Assembly (NCBI GenBank): GCA_021781535.1
Contig: JAJXWO010000021.1
Location: forward strand, 1 to 63,435
Reading direction: 5' to 3'
DNA: 63,435 nt
From: Deltaproteobacteria bacterium
Lineage (GTDB): Bacteria > Desulfobacterota > Desulfuromonadia > Geobacterales > Pseudopelobacteraceae
Both the position numbers and the translations under genes were made by a program. Shown here one piece after another: positions 58,401 through 63,435 of this stretch. Numbering within the stretch: position 1 is the first letter of the stretch; each line of letters starts with the position of its first letter. Under the pieces are notes generated by a model, which was not told where the DNA came from, made no database searches, and saw nothing but the letters and a program-made list of their open reading frames with translations.

Positions 58401-58940
58401 TACATAGGAATCGGAGATACGCTGTACAACATCTGCAGCGGTTGTCTCGTCAACGCCGGCGTCTTTCAGGGCTTCTCGCCAGTGGGGATGACCGAGGCGG
58501 GCTCCCAGAGGTATAACCAGACCAAGAGTACCGGTGACACCCAGAATAACGCTCACACGGCTACGATCGTAGGCCCGGTCTGCCCCGTAACCGGCATCTC
58601 TGAGAGCCTGCCCGGTCGTCACGAGCCCAAGGAGCTGGGAGGAATCGATAGCCTCCAGGGTGGCAGGGGGAATATTGAATTCCATCGGATTGAACGGGAT
58701 AGAGGAAAGAAATCCGCCCCGTTGTCCATAGGTCATATCGGGAGCGGCGGGATCCTGATTATAATAGTCGGCCACATGCCAATGCGTTGCAGGGATGTCG
58801 GTGATTGCGTCTATCCCCTCGCGGATGTTTGCCCAGTAGGCGGTGCTGTCTTCAGCCTGGGGGAAATGACAACCGATGCCTATGATTGCCAGCGCTACTC
58901 CGCCGGTGGGGATAGTGCGATTCAATTCTTCCTGTTTCAC
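52455..58940 (-). CDS. pfaA: PfaA-type PUFA synthase subunit, KS-MAT-ACPx3-KR-DH
   Basis: 2161 residues. Ketosynthase (about 15-460; Cys216 in VDAACASSLSA, EAHGTGTKVGDA, IGHTKAAAGAAG); malonyl-CoA transferase (about 572-880; LFPGQGAQYTGM, Ser678 in GHSYGEL); a helical linker (about 1000-1060); three ACPs of near-identical sequence with phosphopantetheine serines at 1119, 1211 and 1303 (DLGIDSIKR); ketoreductase (about 1575-1800; VTGGGRGVTAATA, Tyr1772); and a C-terminal PKS-type dehydratase (about 1875-2150; His1887 in HVIDGKAVLP). It elongates and processes the acyl chain on the ACPs. GTG 58940 was chosen: AAGGAG lies 8 bases upstream and it overlaps the pfaD stop (GTGA). A frame reaching 59126 would only run back through pfaD. 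Confidence 0.95.
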   Translation of the reverse strand: MKQEELNRTIPTGGVALAIIGIGCHFPQAEDSTAYWANIREGIDAITDIPATHWHVADYYNQDPAAPDMTYGQRGGFLSSIPFNPMEFNIPPATLEAIDSSQLLGLVTTGQALRDAGYGADRAYDRSRVSVILGVTGTLGLVIPLGARLGHPHWREALKDAGVDETTAADVVQRISDSYVPWQENSFPGLLGNVVAGRISKQYDLGGTNCVVDAACASSLSALHLASMELATGKSDMVVTGGIDTFNDIFMYMCFSKTPALSATGNAKPFDATSDGTIIGEGLGLVVIKRLADAERDNDKIYAVIRGVGSSSDGKGEAIYTPSASGQKKAILDAYQRAGVTPESIGLVEAHGTGTKVGDAVEVSALREIYGTSDRPWCALGSVKSQIGHTKAAAGAAGLIKAALALHHKVIPPTIKVQNPLKEVSDGGTPFYLAAEKRPWVSPDGAPRRAAVSAFGFGGSNFHTVLEEYRPTSSSADWDGNVQILPFSGIDATVLETALSAVSEEQPWIDLRTQAAALRAVYDAEAPCRLILVAERDKTNLKSLRSNTCAMLRKNPTTAWNSPDGAYYATGPVAGKLGILFPGQGAQYTGMLRDLACSFPEMLATITAAETGFSSANGAQLNDLIYPLSSFVPDSAQRQEEALRATDVAQPAIGAVSLGALRVMESFGITAEATAGHSYGELTALCAAGRLDETSFHALSRLRGSLMAGGDGDKGSMLAVSAPLADVEQMLEEEKLDLVIANCNAPTQYVLSGRSDETARAVTACSTRKLTCKQLPVAAAFHSSLVADAAPPLLTALADIHLAPGSIPVFSNTTATEYPTSEIKAKEILAEQLARPVEFVAEIEAMHVAGVRTFVEVGPGSRLSGLVKSILGEQKYTVVAVDASSGKRSGIADLARCLAQLAVLGHPVQLARWDEGYSAPKPATSKKPLMTIPLCGANYVKPRTKRAASAPVTQRVAAPAAPSSAIMSGAVVTTTSTPASRDILAESLRITREGMSVLQKMQEETAQLHRRFLEGQETASRTIQTLLEQQHRILQGGAPLTPPLPAHSSATYTEVPAAIAPVSHHAVVTPSPSSSPSAPAPNRDRISDALLAVVSEKTGYPVEMLELEMGLDSDLGIDSIKRVEILSALQERLPGSPVIGPEHLGSLHTLGEIAFFLGAGMTATVAPATVQTPAADTVAETLLAVVSEKTGYPVEMLEMEMGLDSDLGIDSIKRVEILSALQERLPGSPLIGPEHLGSLHTLGEIASFLGAGMTATVAPATVQTPAADNVAETLLLVVSEKTGYPVEMLEMEMGLDSDLGIDSIKRVEILSALQERLPGSPVIGPEHLGSLHTLGEIAHFLEQGAAATPPQPASASPAAIVEREPEHASVLNRSTVTPVPLAAGAGTLQIADNGIIWVTDDGSAFSGDLCNTLSSAGRAVRLITADEDLNRLLLDRISGLVIVAPASGTDDSFLENAFLLLQKAAPALHRSAEENGAFFSTVSRLDGAFGFDTGSILADPASGGLAGLSKTAAREWPDMTCKAIDLGSFSDTHAAAQAVANELFHIGPLEVGLKPDGRVTLAQCDLPAAAPAVSPSPLQPGDVVVVTGGGRGVTAATAIALAKAYRPLLILLGRSPEPLPEPAWLTTLTGESAIKRAILEQSPGKLHPKEIEERYQSVIAGRELKETLAGIEAVGGRALYRSLDIRTTEAVNDLLQEIRREHGPIRGIVHGAGVLADRLIGDKTLDQFAQVYSTKVVGLRTLLAATCGDDLRFIALFGSTTGRFGRSGQVDYAVANEVLNKLAQAESRKRPACRTVCINWGPWDGGMVTPALKKVFSGEGIGLISLAAGGDLLAREIGATDAPVEVIALADSAGSSLSTTAPSPAKPLEEAYSLTLTVADYPFIRSHVIDGKAVLPMAMIVEWLAHGALHGNPGFRFHGFNNLRICKGVIFEQTAPCTLHVLAGRAEKKDSLHYVPVELTSTATTGRTILHASAEIVLATKLPEGLRSIIDLPTTPYVHNDGVIYDQERLFHGPDLHGIEQISGCSPKGISALVKAAPEPTKWVKQPLRNSWITDPLVLDCAFQLMILWSFERFGSGSLPSFAGRFRQFHDSFPNNGAQIVIRVTAEREHSASADMEFLDRTTGKLIARLEGYECVIDPSLERAFRRNQLSQPGCVVLEAA
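54931..55690 (-). repeat. Tandem 276-base repeat encoding the three ACP domains
   Basis: Equivalent points of the repeat occur at 54931, 55207 and 55483, exactly 276 bases (92 codons) apart. Each copy encodes one ACP (EKTGYPVEML, DLGIDSIKRV) plus a short Ala/Pro/Thr linker. The copies are nearly identical in DNA, which points to recent duplication or gene conversion. Multiple tandem ACPs are a hallmark of PUFA synthases; three is a low count. Confidence 0.93.
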
Positions 58941-60400
58941 GAAAGGTACTCCTTGATCTGTGTGTTTTCGAGTGGTTCTGTATGTAAAGCTTCCGGCGGG
59001 AAATTGATTCCCTGGTAGCGGAGTATGTTGGCGCGGGTCAGCGCCGCTGCACCAAAAAGGATATTGAGGGCAACAGTTGAGACGGTCCGGTTTGCCGGGA
59101 CTTCCAGAAAGCTGCCGGCAACCCATTCATTGAAGGCTCCCATGGCAGGTCCGCACCAGACCTGGTAGTCGATCTTGCGGGAACTCTCGCCGTCTTTGGC
59201 CCAGTGGGCCGCCTGCCCCAGATACCAGCGGAAAACCAGCGCCATGAGGTGTTTCGGATCGCGTTCGGCACGTTCGACCTGGCGCGGATCACGCTCTAGA
59301 AAAAAGCTGCGGGTATTCTGCCAGATATCGTTCAGGCTGGCCTGGAAAAAGGTCTTTTCCAATTTATCCCGCTCAGCAGCCGGGATATCATCGAGGCAGG
59401 CATAGGCCCGGTAGATTTCGTACAGTTTGGCGGCTCGCATGGGGAACATGGTGCCGCGCTTCAGAACCTGCACGGTTACCCCCATCTCGAACATGTCGGC
59501 AGCCGGGGCCATGCTCACGTCAGCCTGGCGTGTTTCGGCCAGCATCTGCCGCACCACGACCGATGTCCCCGATTCAATGCAGGCCTGGTTGACCGATCCG
59601 GTCATGATATAGGCGGCCCCCATGGCAAATGCTGCCGCGGCGGCAGCAGGGGTGGCGATACCGCCAGCCAGACCGGCACGTAGTTTCAGCGCGTACCCAT
59701 AGTTGGCCTGCATCCGCACGGCCACCGACTGTATGGTCGGGAACAGGGCCAGAGCCGGACGGTTGTCGGTATGTCCGCCGGAATCGGCTTCGGCGGTAAT
59801 ATCCTGGGCCAGGGGGATACGGGCTGCAAGCTCTGCCTGCTCTGCTGTGATGGCACCTTCGGCAACCAGTTCCCGCAGAAATTTATCCGGGGGAGGGGAA
59901 AAAAACTTTTCGGCGAGCTCCTCCCGGGAAACCTTGGCGATAATCCTGTTGGGAGTAACAATCGTCCCGTCGGGGAGACGATGGATACCGTGAGTCCGGT
60001 AGCGTACCAAGGGGAGAGTCAAGGCAAGGAAGGCAGATGCTTCTACCAGATGTACTCCCTTGCGGATGTATAAATCGGCCAAAGCCTTTTCCAGATCCGG
60101 TTCCTGTGGAGAGTGGATCAGGTTGAATCCACACGGGAAACCGGCGCCAGCCAAGCGATCCACTGCCGCTTCAACTGTGCTGAACGGCAGACCGGCTGCT
60201 CCGAAAAAGCCGAGCATGCCGGCCCGGCCCAATTCCTCCACCATGGCCACGGAACTGATCCCTTTGGCCATGGAACCGCCCAGATATGGATAGCGAAGGC
60301 CGAGGTCCGAACAAAAACCGGGGTCACCTAATTTCTCGCACATATCTTTCAGGCTTTTGCACGATCCGAGCGCGTATGTGTGTATGTCTGTTGTTTTCAA
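58937..60400 (-). CDS. pfaD: PfaD-type enoyl reductase (2-nitropropane dioxygenase-like flavoprotein)
   Basis: 487 residues, FMN-dependent TIM-barrel enoyl reductase acting in trans with PUFA synthases. Family features: YPYLGGSMAKGISSVAMVEELG, GFNLIHSPQEP, EADSGGHTDNRPALAL, GAAYIMTGSVNQACIESGTS, MAPAADMFEMGVTVQVLKRGTMFP and the C-terminal DYQVWCGPAMGAFNEW. It reduces selected enoyl intermediates so that unsaturation falls only at chosen positions. I set the start at TTG 60400 because GGAGG sits exactly 8 bases upstream (60409-60413); upstream in-frame TTG/GTG codons lack this. It is first in the operon, as pfa1 is in myxobacterial clusters, rather than last as in marine gamma-proteobacteria. 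Confidence 0.95.
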   Translation of the reverse strand: MKTTDIHTYALGSCKSLKDMCEKLGDPGFCSDLGLRYPYLGGSMAKGISSVAMVEELGRAGMLGFFGAAGLPFSTVEAAVDRLAGAGFPCGFNLIHSPQEPDLEKALADLYIRKGVHLVEASAFLALTLPLVRYRTHGIHRLPDGTIVTPNRIIAKVSREELAEKFFSPPPDKFLRELVAEGAITAEQAELAARIPLAQDITAEADSGGHTDNRPALALFPTIQSVAVRMQANYGYALKLRAGLAGGIATPAAAAAAFAMGAAYIMTGSVNQACIESGTSVVVRQMLAETRQADVSMAPAADMFEMGVTVQVLKRGTMFPMRAAKLYEIYRAYACLDDIPAAERDKLEKTFFQASLNDIWQNTRSFFLERDPRQVERAERDPKHLMALVFRWYLGQAAHWAKDGESSRKIDYQVWCGPAMGAFNEWVAGSFLEVPANRTVSTVALNILFGAAALTRANILRYQGINFPPEALHTEPLENTQIKEYLS

Positions 60401-60631
60401 ATGGCAAACCTCCAGCTTCACAAGCAACCCGGTAGATTAACGCAGTTATGGCGAAAAAGAAACCTTTTCAGACAGAAACGAGGCAGGATTTGGTTGTACG
60501 GATTGAACCATGCCGCATACGGAGCAGAGGATGTTGATTTCGTATGTGTAATTCGGATAATAGATAGCCAGAAGATTAGGCGCACTCTGTAATGCAAGGC
60601 TCATTCAGGTGAATGGATTTGCGGCCGATCG
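60401..60631. other. Intergenic region upstream of the pfa-ole operon
   Basis: About 230 bases between the FXD-domain gene and pfaD, both on the minus strand. The base composition is lower in GC than the operon. I see the pfaD ribosome site at 60409-60413 but no convincing -35/-10 pair, no sigma-54 GG/GC element and no hairpin terminator. The operon promoter should lie here, or transcription comes through from nadB. Confidence 0.5.
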
Positions 60632-60841
60632 CTAATCATCTTTCCTGATTCTCACCACTTGACTGACCCCCGGCATCGTTTCAATTTCATGGTCATTCAA
60701 CGTATCTGTATCGCCAATGACTCCAATAATCGTGCGGTTGGCCCCGGTTGACTGATGGATGTCAAAATCACGGGTTATCAGATATTCCTTGATTGAATCC
60801 AGAGCTGTTTCTTCCGCATGTTTCTTCATTATAATCAACAT
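60632..60841 (-). CDS. Stand-alone DAHP-synthase ferredoxin-like (FXD) domain protein
   Basis: 69 residues. It matches the small N-terminal domain of type-Ibeta DAHP synthases (AroF of Thermotoga type): MLIIMKKHAEETALDSI, then ANRTIIGVIGDTDTL and the closing MPGVSQVVRI. In those enzymes the domain senses tyrosine or phenylalanine and is followed at once by the catalytic barrel. Here the frame stops (RKDD) after the VVRI strand and no barrel sequence follows in the ~230 bases before pfaD. AAGGAG lies 12 bases before ATG 60841. It follows the chorismate mutase by 15 bases. It could be a free regulatory subunit or the remnant of a truncated aroF. Confidence 0.7.
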   Translation of the reverse strand: MLIIMKKHAEETALDSIKEYLITRDFDIHQSTGANRTIIGVIGDTDTLNDHEIETMPGVSQVVRIRKDD

Positions 60842-60856
60842 GATGTATGTGCTCCT

Positions 60857-61135
60857 TTAAAGCTCTTCCTTGTGTGACATGATGCGTTCCAGCCGCCGCG
60901 ATTCATCGACGACGCGCTCAAACAGCCTGACAATGGCATCATCATCCAGCGGACCCGGGTTATCCTCTTTCATCCGGTTAAAAATACGTTTTTCTCGGGC
61001 CGGATCAAAAACGGCAAGATTCAACTCCTTCTTGGCATGGCCGATTTCAAGAGCCAGTCTGGCACGCTCGTTAAAGATGCGCAACAGCACGTCATCCAGC
61101 AGATCAATACGTATGCGGGTTTCATTGATATCCAC
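60857..61135 (-). CDS. aroQ: Chorismate mutase, AroQ type
   Basis: 92 residues, all-helical monofunctional chorismate mutase, which converts chorismate to prephenate for phenylalanine and tyrosine. Typical features: ETRIRIDLLDDVLLRIFNERARLALEIGHAKKE (Arg and Lys of the active site), PAREKRIFNRM and the end FERVVDESRRLERIM. It starts with GTG 61135, with AAGGAG 9 bases upstream, 12 bases after nadB. Its neighbour is the FXD domain, so the pair may act together, as chorismate mutase and DAHP synthase do in fused proteins of other bacteria (inferred). Confidence 0.92.
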   Translation of the reverse strand: MDINETRIRIDLLDDVLLRIFNERARLALEIGHAKKELNLAVFDPAREKRIFNRMKEDNPGPLDDDAIVRLFERVVDESRRLERIMSHKEEL

Positions 61136-61147
61136 GGTTACCGCTCC

Positions 61148-62743
61148 TTAAAACTGTTTCTTTACAAAGCTGTCTTTTTTCCCGTTTACATCATCAAGGA
61201 AAGGGTAATCAAGGTTATAATGAAGCCCACGGGATTCCTTGCGTTTTTGGGCACAGGTGATTATCAGCTCCGCCACGGTGGCGATGTTGCGCAGTTCGAT
61301 CAAGTCAGAGGTTACGTTAAAATTCCAGTAATATTCCTCTATTTCGCGCTGAATCAAGTTTATCCGGCTCATGGCGCGTGCCAGACGTTTGTCGGAACGT
61401 ACAATGCCGACATAGTTCCACATGGTGCGCCGGATTTCATCCCAGTTCTGGGAAACGACCACCATCTCATCGCTGTTGGTGGCTGTTCCTGAATCCCAAA
61501 CCGGAATTTCGCGATTGTCACTTGCAAGCGATTTAACGGCTTCGCTGGAATGACGGTAGGCGCGGCCTGCGTACACAGCAGCTTCCAGCAGCGAGTTACT
61601 GGCCAGGCGGTTGGCGCCGTGCAGGCCGGTGAATGCGGTTTCACCAATCGCATACAGGCCGGGGATATCTGTTTCGGCATCAAAGTTGACCGCTACCCCG
61701 CCACACAGGTAATGGGCGGCCGGCACGACCGGAAGCCACTCCTTGGTCATGTCCAGGCCAAACTCCATACAGGTCTGGTAAATGTTCGGGAAACGATTGC
61801 GAACGACATCGGCCGGTTCGTGGGTTATGTCAAGGAAGGCACAGTCATCACCGCTTGTTTTCATCTCGTGATCAATGGCGCGAGCAACAATATCGCGGGG
61901 CGCCAGATCTTTTAGTTTATGGTATTTCTCCATAAACGCCGTGCCGTCACGGCGGCGCAGGATGGCGCCTTCACCACGCACCGCTTCGGAAATAAGAAAT
62001 GATTTTGCTTGAGGATGATACAGGGTAGTGGGATGGAACTGCATGAATTCCATGTTTGCAATCGTGGCACCGGCACGGTATGCCATGGCAACGCCGTCAC
62101 CGGACGCAACGTCCGGGTTGCAGGTATACAGATATACTTTACCGGCACCGCCACTGGCAAGAAGCGTTATCTTTGAGCTGAATGTAACAACGGAATTGTC
62201 GGCAATATTCAGGACGTAGGCTCCGAGGCAGCGGTTCTGCTCCAGTTTGCGCCGTTCGATCTTGGCGGAGGTGATCAGGTCAATGGCAATATGGTTTTCA
62301 TAAATAGTGATTGCGGGGTGCTGTCTGACCGCATAGACCAACGCCCGCTCAATCTCGCGTCCGGTAATATCTTCGGCGTGCAGGATACGGCGGGCGCTGT
62401 GTCCCCCCTCACGGGTCAGGTCATAACTTTCGCCGCTGGTGGTGAACTTGACTCCCCAATCGATAAGATTGCGAATCGTCTGCGGTCCTTCTTCAACCAC
62501 CATCCTGACAACATCTTCATGGCAGATGCCGGCCCCCGCAACGAGCGTATCCTCAACATGAGCGTCAAAAGAATCGTCGTCTGAATACACGGTGGCGATG
62601 CCGCCTTGAGCGTACTTGGTTGCAGATTCGGAAATATCACGTTTGGTGACAATGGCGACGCTGCCATGATCGGCTGCCTGGAGGGCATAGGAGAGACCGG
62701 CGATGCCGCTGCCGATAACGAGGAAATCGCTTTCAATGCGCAT
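61148..62743 (-). CDS. nadB: L-aspartate oxidase NadB
   Basis: 531 residues, FAD enzyme oxidising L-aspartate to iminoaspartate, the first step of bacterial NAD synthesis. Seen: FAD motif [13 protein letters not shown], the family's [47 protein letters not shown] and [16 protein letters not shown]. Fumarate can serve as electron acceptor in anaerobes. AAGGGAAG precedes ATG 62743. It leads the nadB-aroQ-FXD operon. The promoter upstream has a palindrome in its spacer. No nadA or nadC is adjacent. Confidence 0.97.
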   Translation of the reverse strand: MRIESDFLVIGSGIAGLSYALQAADHGSVAIVTKRDISESATKYAQGGIATVYSDDDSFDAHVEDTLVAGAGICHEDVVRMVVEEGPQTIRNLIDWGVKFTTSGESYDLTREGGHSARRILHAEDITGREIERALVYAVRQHPAITIYENHIAIDLITSAKIERRKLEQNRCLGAYVLNIADNSVVTFSSKITLLASGGAGKVYLYTCNPDVASGDGVAMAYRAGATIANMEFMQFHPTTLYHPQAKSFLISEAVRGEGAILRRRDGTAFMEKYHKLKDLAPRDIVARAIDHEMKTSGDDCAFLDITHEPADVVRNRFPNIYQTCMEFGLDMTKEWLPVVPAAHYLCGGVAVNFDAETDIPGLYAIGETAFTGLHGANRLASNSLLEAAVYAGRAYRHSSEAVKSLASDNREIPVWDSGTATNSDEMVVVSQNWDEIRRTMWNYVGIVRSDKRLARAMSRINLIQREIEEYYWNFNVTSDLIELRNIATVAELIITCAQKRKESRGLHYNLDYPFLDDVNGKKDSFVKKQF

Positions 62744-62781
62744 GATAAGCTTCCCTTCAAATTGGATATACAGAAATGCGA

Positions 62782-62811
62782 ATTATTGACCTCGCGAGGC
62801 CACTTTGTCAA
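62782..62811 (-). promoter_or_regulatory. nadB: nadB promoter with palindromic spacer (possible operator)
   Basis: On the minus strand TTGACA (62806-62811) and AATAAT (62782-62787) are separated by exactly 18 bases. The 10-base palindrome CCTCGCGAGG (62790-62799) lies in the spacer, where a bound dimeric repressor would block RNA polymerase. Promoter match is strong; the operator role is inferred. Confidence 0.6.
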
Positions 62812-62885
62812 GCAGAGAGGGAAGTCGGCCAAATTTTTTGATCTGAACAAATTAAAGTGACTATCGGCTAAATCTTGCAAAGAAA

Positions 62886-62914
62886 TTGCATTTTCACGTC
62901 TTTTTCAGTATAGT
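62886..62914 (+). promoter_or_regulatory. iorA: Sigma-70-type promoter of iorA
   Basis: TTGCAT (62886-62891) and TATAGT (62909-62914) are 17 bases apart, the ideal spacing. Transcription would start near 62921, giving a leader of about 40 bases to the ATG at 62962. Confidence 0.65.
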
Positions 62915-62961
62915 CACCCGCTATTATTCATCACACTCGGATTGTGACAAGGACAAGACTG

Positions 62962-63435
62962 ATGAAAGAAATTCTCTCCGGCAATGAAGCCATCGCCCGC
63001 GGCGCATATGAAGCGGGTTGTCTCGTGGCTTGTGCCTATCCCGGTACCCCCTCAACTGAAATTCTTGAAAATACGCTGAAATATAAAGAAATCAATTCCT
63101 CCTGGGCACCCAACGAAAAAGTGGCGCTGGAGGTTGCAATAGGTGCTTCCTTTGGCGGTGGGCGGGCACTCTGCACCATGAAGCATGTCGGCGTTAATGT
63201 TGCTGCTGACCCGCTCTTCACCCTTTCATACACCGGTGTGCGGGGTGGTTTGGTGCTGGTTGCCGCCGATGACCCTGAGATGCACTCTTCACAGAATGAG
63301 CAGGACAGCCGCAACTACGCCCGATTTGCCAAGGTTCCGATGCTGGAACCATCAGATTCGCGGGAATGCAAGGAATTTACCCGGCTCGCTTTCGAGCTGT
63401 CGGAACAATACGACACTCCGTTCATGCTCAGATCG
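62962..63435 (+). CDS. iorA: Indolepyruvate ferredoxin oxidoreductase alpha subunit, 3' end outside the window
   Basis: The first 158 codons of a gene that runs past the window, read directly from the sequence: MKEILSGNEAIARGAYEAGC, then AYPGTPSTEILE, WAPNEKVALEVAIGASFGGG, ALCTMKHVGVNVAADPL and ADDPEMHSSQNEQD. This is the start of IorA, which uses thiamine diphosphate and ferredoxin to convert indolepyruvate and other aryl-pyruvates to acyl-CoA. AAGGA stands about 8 bases before ATG 62962. It is divergent from nadB across 218 bases that hold both promoters. The enzyme is typical of anaerobes. Confidence 0.9.
   Translation, partial: MKEILSGNEAIARGAYEAGCLVACAYPGTPSTEILENTLKYKEINSSWAPNEKVALEVAIGASFGGGRALCTMKHVGVNVAADPLFTLSYTGVRGGLVLVAADDPEMHSSQNEQDSRNYARFAKVPMLEPSDSRECKEFTRLAFELSEQYDTPFMLRS

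Noticed and set aside
58941..59126. Longer N-terminus for the PfaA-type protein, starting at 59126
   Set aside because: It would run through the coding end of pfaD, has no family similarity, and GTG 58940 has an ideal AAGGAG ribosome site.
60632..60841. Frameshifted but complete DAHP synthase
   Set aside because: No barrel-domain sequence was found in any frame of the ~230 bases downstream before pfaD.
1..63435. tRNA, rRNA, insertion sequence or integrase genes
   Set aside because: None of the gaps is large enough or shows the expected motifs, and no transposase or integrase protein was recognised.

Overview
The window reads as chromosomal DNA of a delta-proteobacterium of the Geobacter/Pelobacter/Desulfuromonadales type. 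The reasons are the density of two-component, HD-GYP, PilZ and HEAT-repeat signalling genes, a large che operon with no chemoreceptor gene, a response regulator fused to a PilB/GspE-type ATPase, a DUF1858 redox protein, an indolepyruvate:ferredoxin oxidoreductase, and a mid-range GC content in the housekeeping parts. The genus is inferred from gene content, not proven. I found no rRNA, tRNA, transposase, integrase or CRISPR array.

Layout. 1-5909 (+): signalling and motility operon with a truncated HD-GYP regulator, an MglA-like GTPase, a histidine kinase, a receiver-MshEN-GspE-zinc-ribbon ATPase and a receiver protein. 5928-9244 (-): an HD-GYP-like protein and a HEAT-repeat protein that share one N-terminal design. 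9416-11853 (+): rsmD, coaD, a DUF1858 protein and a PilZ membrane protein. 11857-15432 (-): recB without recC or recD. 15507-15624: an inverted repeat. 15642-17874 (-): a Tim44-like secreted protein and a flavoprotein reductase. 18017-18358: YtxH-like. 18440-19123 (-): HAD nucleotidase. 19279-24569 (+): miaB, glnS, era, der. 24672-34824 (+): che operon (DUF4388-receiver, CheY, CheA, ExeA-like AAA, two CheW, HEAT, CheR, CheB). 34899-39803 (+): leuS, lptE, holA and a TauE/SafE permease. 39892-40155 (-): rpsT.

The most striking part is 40281-60400 (-): eight genes whose ends all overlap by 1-7 bases. They encode a PfaD-type enoyl reductase, a PfaA-type synthase (KS-MAT-3xACP-KR-DH), a PfaC-type synthase (KS-CLF-AT-DH-DH), OleA, OleB, OleC, OleD and a Sfp-type phosphopantetheinyl transferase. 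This joins a complete polyunsaturated-fatty-acid synthase to a complete head-to-head olefin pathway in one transcription unit. The inferred product is a very long, polyunsaturated hydrocarbon: the synthase builds the polyene acyl chain, OleA condenses two acyl groups, and OleD, OleC and OleB reduce, lactonise and decarboxylate the product. The region is clearly more GC-rich than its flanks, and pfaC carries in-frame palindromic elements.

60632-62743 (-): a stand-alone DAHP-synthase ferredoxin-like domain, chorismate mutase and nadB, driven by a promoter with a palindrome in its spacer. 62962-63435 (+): the 5' part of iorA.
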